Origin: Jatrophihabitans sp.
Lineage (GTDB): Bacteria > Actinomycetota > Actinomycetes > Mycobacteriales > Jatrophihabitantaceae
DNA length: 5,091 nt
Reading direction: 5' to 3'
Assembly (NCBI GenBank): GCA_025966255.1
Contig: JAOPVG010000101.1
Span: 1 to 5,091, forward strand
The position numbers and the translations under genes were made by a program. Numbering within the stretch: the stretch's first letter is position 1; each line of letters opens with the position of its first letter. The notes beneath the pieces were generated by a model. The model was given only the letters and a program-made list of their open reading frames with translations. It ran no database searches and was not told the DNA's origin. This document shows, in pieces, positions 1 to 4,700 of this stretch.

Positions 1-95
1 TCGGCGTCACCGGCCTGCCAGGAGCCGATGGCACGCTCACCGTCGGTCGTCCGGACATAGACGGTGCCGTCCTCGTCGATGCGTCCCCACTCCAT
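1..95 (-). CDS. DUF349-family protein, N-terminal fragment
   Basis: This is the first 31 codons of a minus-strand gene that runs off the left edge of the window. The ATG is the complement of 93-95. The frame has a TAA four codons upstream (105-107) and no other start between, so the start is well fixed. The peptide opens [16 protein letters not shown] and continues with [12 protein letters not shown]. This 'WGR(I/V)[11 protein letters not shown].(V/I)GSWQAG' opening is what I recognise from actinobacterial DUF349-domain proteins, which in Mycobacterium and Streptomyces lie divergently next to the miaA-dapF-hflX block. The DUF349 repeats themselves would lie further downstream, outside the window. 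Function is unknown in these organisms. No Shine-Dalgarno precedes the start, and the mRNA may be leaderless. Family assignment rests on the N-terminus and the neighbourhood only. Confidence 0.75.
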   Translation of the reverse strand, partial: MEWGRIDEDGTVYVRTTDGERAIGSWQAGDA

Positions 96-107
96 GACTG
101 TGCATTA
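96..107 (-). promoter_or_regulatory. candidate -10 for leaderless DUF349 transcript
   Basis: Reading the minus strand, TAATGC (complement of 102-107) lies exactly 6 nt before the ATG at 95. This is the spacing expected when the start codon is the first transcribed base. The sixth base is C instead of the preferred T, and no convincing -35 is visible. The absence of any purine-rich ribosome binding site before this ATG supports a leaderless start. This is an inference from spacing. Confidence 0.3.
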
Positions 108-172
108 GACACGATCAGCGATATGAGGGGCACGAGCGCACGGGCATCCTGTGTGGGCGCGAGCGATCCGGC

Positions 173-185
173 TAGCCTCGCGGAG
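173..185 (+). promoter_or_regulatory. candidate promoter (-10 TAGCCT) for the miaA operon
   Basis: TAGCCT at 173-178 fits the actinobacterial TANNNT -10 pattern. The expected transcription start, about 7 nt downstream, coincides with the GTG at 185. No recognisable -35 hexamer is visible at the usual distance, which is common for actinobacterial sigma-70 promoters. The identical hexamer TAGCCT recurs upstream of tatA. It is the best plus-strand promoter candidate ahead of the LigB-like gene, miaA and dapF. Confidence 0.4.
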
Positions 186-259
186 TGAGCGAAGCGAACG
201 AACTATGGGAGTTGGGCTTCGCCGGCCGACCGAGCGCAGCGAGCGTTGGTCGTGATTGA
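185..259 (+). CDS. possible 24-residue leader ORF upstream of LigB-like gene
   Basis: A GTG at 185-187, placed 6 nt after a TAGCCT -10, opens a 24-codon frame ending in TGA at 257-259. The peptide starts VSEANELWELGFAGRP and ends SVGRD. The frame overlaps the next gene's GTG (252) as GTGATTGA, the same 8-nt overlap geometry as GTGCCTGA between the next gene and miaA (952-959). If transcription starts at 185 the ORF would be read as a leaderless message, and its terminating ribosomes would deliver initiation to 252, where there is no good Shine-Dalgarno. No homologue is recognised. Against it: the ORF is short, lies in repeat-like GAGCG sequence and may be coincidental. It could act in cis rather than make a functional peptide. 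Confidence 0.3.
   Translation: MSEANELWELGFAGRPSAASVGRD
189..222 (+). promoter_or_regulatory. leader hairpin 1
   Basis: GCGAAGC (189-195) pairs perfectly with GCTTCGC (216-222). The 20-nt interior contains a further AACT/AGTT pairing (201-204 with 210-213), closing a 5-nt loop. It lies inside the possible leader ORF, directly downstream of the candidate transcription start. It could fold in the nascent RNA. There is no U-tract, so it is not a canonical terminator. Function is unproven. Confidence 0.35.
227..252 (+). promoter_or_regulatory. leader hairpin 2, reaching the LigB-like start codon
   Basis: CGACCGA (227-233) can pair with TTGGTCG (246-252) through six Watson-Crick pairs and one G-U pair, around a 12-nt loop. 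The 3' arm ends in the first base of the GTG start at 252 and contains the alternative TTG at 246. A ribosome translating the 185-259 frame would open it, so the hairpin could make downstream initiation depend on leader translation. This is inferred from pairing only. Confidence 0.3.
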
Positions 260-959
260 GGCAATTGCGTTCTGCCCGCAGGCGCCGGTGGTCGTGCCCG
301 ATCTTGCCGCCGGCGCTGCGGCCGAGCTGGCCGAGCTCCGGACGGCGTGCACCGCGACGATCACCCAGGTCGCGGCCGGCGGACGCCAGATCGTGTTGCT
401 CGGCGCGGCGAACGCGTCCGCGTACTACCCGGCGTCCTCGCGGGGCAGCCTGGCCGCCTTCGGCGTTCCGCTCGAGGTGCAGCTCGGCGAGCCGACCGGG
501 GCCGGAGAACCCGACCTGCCGCCCGCCCTCACCGTCGGGGCCTGGCTCGTCGAGGCCGCCCTCGGCCCCGGCAGCGGCACGGTGGGCATCGCCGTCGGGC
601 CCGACTTCGCGACCAGCCGCGCCGCCGCCGACCTGCGCGAGCTGGTCGATGCCCGGGAGATCGCCCTCGTTGTCGCCGCCGACGGCACCGCGCGTCGCTC
701 GCTGACGGCCCCGGGCTATCTGGACGAGCGGGCCGCTTCGTACGACGACGCGATCGTGCAGGCCCTGCGGACTGGTGACGCCGCCGCACTTGGACACCTC
801 GATCCCGACGTGGGCGAGCAGCTGCTCGCCGCCGGTGTCCCGGCGTGGAGAGCGGTCGCCAACTTGGCGGCCGGCCAGTCGTGGACGGCGGAGATGCTGT
901 ACGTGGACGATCCGTACGGCGTCGCCTATCTCGTCGCGGCCTGGACGCGGCGTGCCTGA
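252..959 (+). CDS. LigB-like (class III extradiol dioxygenase-fold) protein, probable pseudoenzyme
   Basis: This is a 235-residue protein of the uncharacterised actinobacterial family that precedes miaA (Rv2728c type), annotated as class III extradiol ring-cleavage dioxygenase-like. Family marks are the N-terminal CPxxP followed by VPDLAAGAAAEL (residues 8-27), the block ADGTARRSLTAPGYLDERA (143-161), and the C-terminal DDPYGVAYLVAAW (219-231). True LigB-type enzymes bind Fe(II) with two histidines and a glutamate, but this protein has a single histidine (His182, in GHLDPD). Residue 10 of the N-terminal CPQAP is Gln, a region where LigB carries a metal-binding His. Ring cleavage is therefore unlikely, and its role is unknown. 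GTG 252 is chosen because it gives the family's usual N-terminus; TTG 246 is the alternative. Neither has a clear Shine-Dalgarno. The last 8 nt overlap miaA, indicating translational coupling. Confidence 0.85.
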   Translation: MIEAIAFCPQAPVVVPDLAAGAAAELAELRTACTATITQVAAGGRQIVLLGAANASAYYPASSRGSLAAFGVPLEVQLGEPTGAGEPDLPPALTVGAWLVEAALGPGSGTVGIAVGPDFATSRAAADLRELVDAREIALVVAADGTARRSLTAPGYLDERAASYDDAIVQALRTGDAAALGHLDPDVGEQLLAAGVPAWRAVANLAAGQSWTAEMLYVDDPYGVAYLVAAWTRRA

Positions 960-1878
960 CGCCGCGCCGGCCCGTGTCCTCGCTGTCGTCGGTCCGACCG
1001 CGACGGGCAAGTCCGATCTCGCGGTGGCCCTGGCCCAGCACTTCGACGGCGAGGTGATCAATGCCGACTCCATGCAGCTGTACGTGGGCATGGACATCGG
1101 CACGGCCAAGCTGCCGCCCGAGGAACGAGGTGGCATCCCGCACCACCTGCTCGACGTCTGGCCGCTGGCGAAGTCGGCTGCGGTGGCCGAGTACCAGACG
1201 ATGGCCCGCGAGCAGGTTGCCGCGATCCACGGCCGGGGCCGCGTCCCGATCCTGGTCGGTGGCTCCGGGCTCTACCTGCGCGGCGCCCTGGACCGCCTGG
1301 ACTTCCCCGGCGAGTCGCCGGCGATCCGCGCCGGCCTGTACGCCGCGCTGGCCGACTTCGGGGCCGAAGCGCTGCACGGGCGACTCGCCGAGGCCGATCC
1401 GCTTGCCGCCGCGGCGATCCTGCCGACCAACGGCCGCCGGATCGTCCGCGCCCTGGAAGTCATCGAGCTCACCGGCCGGCCGTTCACGGCCCGGATGCCC
1501 GCCTTCGACTCGATCTATGACAGCGTCCAGATCGGCCTGGACCGCGACGACCTCGACGAGCGCATCGAGACCCGGGTGCACGGGATGATGGCGCACGGCT
1601 TCCTCGACGAGATCCGCGGACTGCTCGGTGCCGGCCTGCGCGAGAGCCCGACGGCCGGCAAGGCGCTCGGCTACGCCCAGCTGCTCGCCGTCCTCGACGA
1701 CGCCGGTGAGGTGATCGGAGACCTCGACGAGGCGGTGGCTCAGACCGTGCGAGCGACCCGGCGGTTCGTGCGGCGCCAGCGGTCGTGGTTTCGCCGCGAC
1801 CCGCGGGTGCGCTGGTTCGACGCCGCCGCGCCCGACCTCGCCGCCAGCGTGCTGGCCGAGCTCGCGCCTACCCTGTAG
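952..1878 (+). CDS. miaA: tRNA dimethylallyltransferase MiaA
   Basis: MiaA transfers the dimethylallyl group of DMAPP to N6 of A37 in tRNAs reading UNN codons, giving i6A and stabilising codon pairing; MiaB can then add a methylthio group. The 308-residue length is normal for the family. Visible in order are the P-loop GPTATGKS (14-21), DSMQLY (39-44), GTAK (50-53), PHHLLDV (63-69), GGSGLY (103-108), RRIVRALEVIELTG (162-175), KALGYAQLL (237-245) and the C-terminal TRRFVRRQRSWFRRD (269-283), which fits the tRNA-binding end of the family. The GTG start at 952 overlaps the upstream gene's TGA by 8 nt (GTGCCTGA) and puts the P-loop at the usual distance from the N-terminus. A longer in-frame opening to 775 lies inside the upstream gene and is discarded. 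dapF follows after 2 nt. Confidence 0.97.
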   Translation: MPDAAPARVLAVVGPTATGKSDLAVALAQHFDGEVINADSMQLYVGMDIGTAKLPPEERGGIPHHLLDVWPLAKSAAVAEYQTMAREQVAAIHGRGRVPILVGGSGLYLRGALDRLDFPGESPAIRAGLYAALADFGAEALHGRLAEADPLAAAAILPTNGRRIVRALEVIELTGRPFTARMPAFDSIYDSVQIGLDRDDLDERIETRVHGMMAHGFLDEIRGLLGAGLRESPTAGKALGYAQLLAVLDDAGEVIGDLDEAVAQTVRATRRFVRRQRSWFRRDPRVRWFDAAAPDLAASVLAELAPTL

Positions 1879-1881
1879 CCG
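1869..1881 (+). promoter_or_regulatory. candidate internal promoter (-10 TACCCT), leaderless dapF
   Basis: TACCCT at 1869-1874, inside the last codons of miaA, fits TANNNT and is followed by exactly 6 nt before the dapF GTG at 1881. This is the same geometry as TAGCCT before GTG 185. There is no Shine-Dalgarno before dapF, so either coupling from miaA or a leaderless transcript must start it. No -35 is obvious. Confidence 0.35.
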
Positions 1882-2726
1882 TGCACTTCATCAAGGGCCA
1901 CGGGACGGAGAACGACTTCCTCGTCCTCCCCGACCTCGACGGCGACATCGAGCTCACGCCGGCGATGGTGCGTGCCCTCTGTGATCGACACGCCGGCCTG
2001 GGTGCCGACGGAATCCTCCGGGTCGTGCGGTCGGAGAACCACCCGGAGGCCAAGGAAATGGCGGCCGACGCCCCCTTCTTCATGGACTACAGCAACGCCG
2101 ACGGCTCGGTCGCCGAAATGTGCGGAAATGGTGTTCGGGTATTTCTGCGATACCTACAGAGGGTCAGCCTCGTTGGAGACAGTGCGGCGGTGGCGACTCG
2201 CGGCGGGATCCGGCGTGTGCGGGCTCGCGGGGACGGCGACGTCACTGTGAACATGGGTCTGCCCCGGGTCTTAGCCGACCGGCCGATCGCCACCGCCGCG
2301 CCGTTACCGCCGACCCGCGGTATCGCTCTCGAGATCCCGAATCCGCATGTGGTGGTTGAGATTGCGTCGGTCGCCGATCTCGAGCGCCTCGACCTCACCC
2401 GTCCGCTTGTCGTCGAGCCGCCGCTCCCGCATGGGCAGAACGTCGAGTTCGTCGTCCGGCGCGGGCCGCGGTGGCTGCAGATGCGCGTGCACGAGCGGGG
2501 GGTGGGCGAGACGCGTTCGTGCGGCACCGGCCTCTGTGCGGCCACCGTGGCCATCGCGACGGCCGACGGCAGCGGCCCGGACGGCACGCCGTGGCGCGTC
2601 GACGTGCCCGGCGGCACGTGCGAGGTGACATGGCGCCCGGACGACGTGCTGCTGACCGGCCCGGCCGTGCTCGTCGCCGAGATCGACGTCGACGACGACT
2701 GGCTGTACTCGGTCGCCGCGCCCTAG
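1881..2726 (+). CDS. dapF: diaminopimelate epimerase DapF
   Basis: DapF converts LL-diaminopimelate to meso-diaminopimelate, the peptidoglycan cross-linking residue and lysine precursor, by a PLP-independent two-cysteine mechanism in the cytoplasm. The 281-residue protein shows the N-terminal HGTENDF (7-13, substrate-contact Asn11), GLGADGIL (39-46), SNADGSVAEMCGNGVR with the first catalytic Cys81, NPHVV (154-158), Asn187 in GQNVEFV, and GVGETRSCGTG with the second catalytic Cys214. All key residues are present. The start GTG 1881, 2 nt after the miaA stop, gives the standard VHFIKGHGTEND opening; a longer in-frame extension into miaA is rejected. The stretch of about 2110-2370 uses codons unlike the neighbouring genes (GTA, TTT, CGA, CTA, AGG) and has the only two in-frame TTA codons in the window (Leu131, Leu142). 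The reading frame is nonetheless intact. Confidence 0.97.
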   Translation: MHFIKGHGTENDFLVLPDLDGDIELTPAMVRALCDRHAGLGADGILRVVRSENHPEAKEMAADAPFFMDYSNADGSVAEMCGNGVRVFLRYLQRVSLVGDSAAVATRGGIRRVRARGDGDVTVNMGLPRVLADRPIATAAPLPPTRGIALEIPNPHVVVEIASVADLERLDLTRPLVVEPPLPHGQNVEFVVRRGPRWLQMRVHERGVGETRSCGTGLCAATVAIATADGSGPDGTPWRVDVPGGTCEVTWRPDDVLLTGPAVLVAEIDVDDDWLYSVAAP

Positions 2727-2745
2727 CGGGCTCTAGTACGGCACT

Positions 2746-2776
2746 CGTGGGCTCACGTGGGCGGAATTCCGCACAC
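2746..2776 (+). promoter_or_regulatory. palindrome and direct repeat in dapF-hflX spacer
   Basis: The 74-nt spacer holds a perfect 12-bp palindrome, GCGGAATTCCGC (2761-2772), extended to a 20-bp imperfect one (2757-2776, one mismatched pair). Just upstream, CGTGGGC occurs twice (2746-2752 and 2756-2762) with a 10-bp period, about one helical turn. Such an arrangement suits a regulator binding site for hflX, but no known operator consensus is recognised and no clear -10 accompanies it. Confidence 0.35.
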
Positions 2777-2800
2777 CGACGTGTCACGATGGATAGCACG

Positions 2801-4216
2801 ATGACCGATTACGAATCTGATCTGCCCGCCGACCGTCCCGATGCCGATGGCGGCTACGAACTCGAGGAACGCCAGGCGCTGCGCCGCGTGGCGGGTTTGT
2901 CGACCGAGCTCGAGGACGTCACCGAGGTCGAGTACCGGCAGTTGCGCCTCGAGCGGGTCGTTCTCGTCGGGGTGTGGACCACCGGCACGCTGACCGAGGC
3001 TGAGAACTCACTGGTCGAGCTGGCCCGCCTCGCCGAGACCGCCGGTTCGCTCGTGCTCGACGGCATCATCCAGCGCCGCGACAAGCCCGATCCGGCCACC
3101 TACATCGGCTCCGGCAAGGCCAAGGATCTGCGCGACATCGTGGTGGCCGAGGGCGCCGACACGGTGATCTGCGACGGCGAGCTCACGCCGGGCCAGCTGC
3201 GTCAGCTGGAGGCGGTCGTCAAGGTGAAGGTCGTCGACCGCACCGCATTGATCCTCGACATCTTCGCGCAACACGCACGCTCCAAGGAGGGCAAGGCCCA
3301 GGTCGAGCTCGCGCAGATGCAGTACATGCTGCCGCGGCTGCGCGGTTGGGGTGAGTCGCTGTCGCGCCAGGTCGGTGGCCGGGCGGCGGGCGGTGTCGGC
3401 ATCGGCGGCCGCGGACCCGGTGAGACGAAGATCGAGATCGATCGGCGCCGGATCAACTCCCGCGTCGCCAAGCTGAACAAGCAGATCGCGGGCATGAAGA
3501 TGGCGCGCGACGTGAAGCGGGCCCGCCGCACTGCGCAGCGCGTCCCGAGCGTCGCGCTCGCCGGCTACACGAACGCGGGGAAGTCCTCGCTGCTGAATCG
3601 GCTCACCGACGCCGGCGTGCTGGTCGAGAACGCGCTGTTCGCGACCCTGGACCCCACCGTGCGCCGCTCCGAGACGTCCGACGGGCGGCTGTTCACGCTG
3701 GCCGACACCGTCGGCTTCGTCCGGCACCTGCCCACCCAGCTGATCGAGGCGTTCCGTTCAACGCTGGAGGAGGTCGGCGAGTCGGACCTCATCCTGCACG
3801 TCGTCGACGCCTCCGACGCCGATCCCGAGGCGCAGATCAAGGCAGTGCGTGAGGTGCTCGCCGACGTCGATGCCCTCGGGGTGCCCGAGCAGTTGGTGTT
3901 CAACAAGGTCGATGCCGCGACGCCGGAGACGTTGATGCGGCTGCGCCGCCTGGCCCCGGACGCGGTATTCGTCTCCGCCCGCACCGGCGCCGGGCTGGAC
4001 GAGCTGCGCCTGCGTATCGAGGAGCGGCTGCCGCGTCCGGACATCGAGATCAACGTGCTCGTCCCGTACACGCGCGGCGATCTCGTCGCCCGGTTGCACG
4101 AGACGGCCGAGATCCTCGGCACCGAGCACACGGCAGGGGGCACGCTCGTGCGGGCCCGCGTCGATGCCGCGCTGGCCGAGGTCCTGCGCCCGTACGCCTC
4201 CGCCGGCGTCCCGTGA
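2801..4216 (+). CDS. hflX: ribosome-associated GTPase HflX
   Basis: HflX binds the large ribosomal subunit and splits stalled or idle 70S ribosomes; mycobacterial homologues are linked to stress survival and macrolide tolerance. The 471-residue protein has the N-terminal HflX domain (LRLERVVLVGVW near 47-58, IQRRDKPDPATYIGSGK near 90-106), the RGPGETKIE linker around residue 204, then a G domain: G1 GYTNAGKS (255-262), G2-region FATLDPT (280-286), G3 DTVGF (302-306), G4 NKVD (368-371) and G5 SAR (392-394). A short C-terminal domain follows. All GTPase motifs are intact. ATG 2801 is preferred because a weak GGA lies 7 nt upstream; the in-frame ATG 2789 adds only four residues. Homology to actinobacterial HflX begins around EERQALRRVAGLSTEL, so the acidic N-terminal tail is variable. 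A hairpin terminator follows the stop directly. Confidence 0.97.
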   Translation: MTDYESDLPADRPDADGGYELEERQALRRVAGLSTELEDVTEVEYRQLRLERVVLVGVWTTGTLTEAENSLVELARLAETAGSLVLDGIIQRRDKPDPATYIGSGKAKDLRDIVVAEGADTVICDGELTPGQLRQLEAVVKVKVVDRTALILDIFAQHARSKEGKAQVELAQMQYMLPRLRGWGESLSRQVGGRAAGGVGIGGRGPGETKIEIDRRRINSRVAKLNKQIAGMKMARDVKRARRTAQRVPSVALAGYTNAGKSSLLNRLTDAGVLVENALFATLDPTVRRSETSDGRLFTLADTVGFVRHLPTQLIEAFRSTLEEVGESDLILHVVDASDADPEAQIKAVREVLADVDALGVPEQLVFNKVDAATPETLMRLRRLAPDAVFVSARTGAGLDELRLRIEERLPRPDIEINVLVPYTRGDLVARLHETAEILGTEHTAGGTLVRARVDAALAEVLRPYASAGVP

Positions 4217-4244
4217 TAGGGCGTTTCCTGGTCGAATCGCCCTA
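4217..4244 (+). terminator. hairpin terminator after hflX
   Basis: TAGGGCG (4217-4223) pairs perfectly with CGCCCTA (4238-4244). Inside, after one T-T mismatch, TTC (4225-4227) pairs with GAA (4234-4236) around a 6-nt loop. It begins at the base after the hflX stop. No T-run follows, which is usual for actinobacterial intrinsic terminators. It probably ends the miaA-dapF-hflX unit. Confidence 0.65.
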
Positions 4245-4268
4245 CTAGCGAAGACCCGGCAGGGACAA

Positions 4269-4293
4269 GGGCGTAGCCTGAGCGCGTACGCCC
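4269..4293 (+). promoter_or_regulatory. tatA promoter -10 (TAGCCT) within an inverted repeat
   Basis: TAGCCT at 4274-4279 is identical to the -10 candidate at 173-178 and would start transcription near 4286, leaving a leader of about 38 nt. A perfect 7-bp inverted repeat, GGGCGTA (4269-4275) and TACGCCC (4287-4293), brackets the -10 and the expected start site. It could be an operator, or a second stem-loop helping the hflX terminator. No strong -35 is visible. Confidence 0.4.
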
Positions 4294-4310
4294 GAAGCCG
4301 CGCCTGGTCC

Positions 4311-4316
4311 TGGAGG
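4311..4316 (+). promoter_or_regulatory. Shine-Dalgarno of tatA
   Basis: TGGAGG ends 7 nt before the ATG at 4324 and is the strongest ribosome binding site in the window. It fixes the tatA start and contrasts with the upstream genes, whose starts lack a good site. Confidence 0.75.
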
Positions 4317-4323
4317 CCCTCCG

Positions 4324-4665
4324 ATGGAACTGTTCACGCCCGGCCACCTGCTCGTGCTGGCGATTGTCGTGGCTGTGCTGTTCTTCGGCTGGAAGCAGCT
4401 CCCGGACATGGCCCGCTCCCTCGGCCGTTCCCTTCGGATCTTCAAGACCGAAATCAAGGGCATGAGCGAGGACGACAAGGCCCGCGAGGCCGCCAAGGCA
4501 GAGCCACCGGCCATCGCCGCTCCCAGCGAGCCCGTCAGGGCCGAGGTCGTCAAGAACGAGAACGCCAACAACGGGACCCCGAAGGCCCAGCCCGCTCGCA
4601 GCGGCCCCCGGCCCAGCCCCAACCCGACCGGCCGTTCGGAGACCCCTGCCGCCGGTGCGCAGTAA
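4324..4665 (+). CDS. tatA: Sec-independent translocase subunit TatA
   Basis: TatA oligomerises in the cytoplasmic membrane to form the passage for folded proteins recruited by TatBC through twin-arginine signals. The 113-residue protein has a short N-terminal membrane segment (about residues 7-21) with a polar His8 where E. coli TatA has Gln8. The Phe-Gly hinge follows (21-22), then the amphipathic helix [20 protein letters not shown] (26-45) with the conserved LP, LGR and FK positions. The tail (about 55-113) is rich in Pro, Ala, Asn and charged residues, as expected for the disordered cytoplasmic end, and is longer than in many TatA proteins. TatB is less likely because the LGRSLRIFK helix is TatA-like. 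Start is ATG 4324 behind a clear Shine-Dalgarno. No tatC is visible, so tatA is probably unlinked from it, as is frequent in actinobacteria. Confidence 0.9.
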   Translation: MELFTPGHLLVLAIVVAVLFFGWKQLPDMARSLGRSLRIFKTEIKGMSEDDKAREAAKAEPPAIAAPSEPVRAEVVKNENANNGTPKAQPARSGPRPSPNPTGRSETPAAGAQ

Positions 4666-4700
4666 GCCCGGCTCGACGATCTGACCCGGCGCCACCGGTG

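Larger units (their letters stand above)
131..247. repeat. cluster of GAGCG-type short repeats in divergent spacer
   Basis: The divergent spacer is built largely from variants of one short motif: GAGCGCA at 134-140 and 232-238, GAGCGA at 161-166, GAGTGAGCGAAGCGAACGAA at 183-202, and GAGCG at 241-245. Similar GAGCGAAGCGA-like runs are common in intergenic DNA of some high-GC actinobacteria. Copies here are imperfect and mostly on the same strand. The cluster overlaps the possible leader ORF and its hairpins. Whether it is a dispersed genomic repeat or a local product of base composition cannot be decided from one window. Confidence 0.4.

Noticed and set aside
775..951. N-terminal extension of miaA
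   Set aside because: It lies wholly within the LigB-like gene in another frame. MiaA homology begins just after GTG 952, and the length from there is normal.
529..1596. Minus-strand open frame antisense to the LigB-like gene and miaA (and a similar one at 105-1136)
   Set aside because: No recognisable domain and biased Arg/Gly/Ala composition; the plus strand encodes conserved proteins here.
1785..1880. N-terminal extension of dapF into miaA
   Set aside because: The Arg-rich extension matches nothing in DapF. The family N-terminus starts exactly at GTG 1881.
2763..2785. ECF/SigR-like promoter (GGAAT then GTC) before hflX
   Set aside because: The spacing between the two elements is about 15 nt, too short for the usual 16-19 nt, and GGAAT is explained by the palindrome.
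2471..2788. N-terminal extension of hflX into dapF
   Set aside because: It overlaps conserved DapF coding sequence including Cys214; HflX-like sequence begins after 2801.
4652..4698. Possible terminator after tatA (CCGGTGCGC with GCGCCACCGG)
   Set aside because: The arms need a bulge, the loop is 28 nt, and the 3' arm runs into the next gene's start. Too weak to call.
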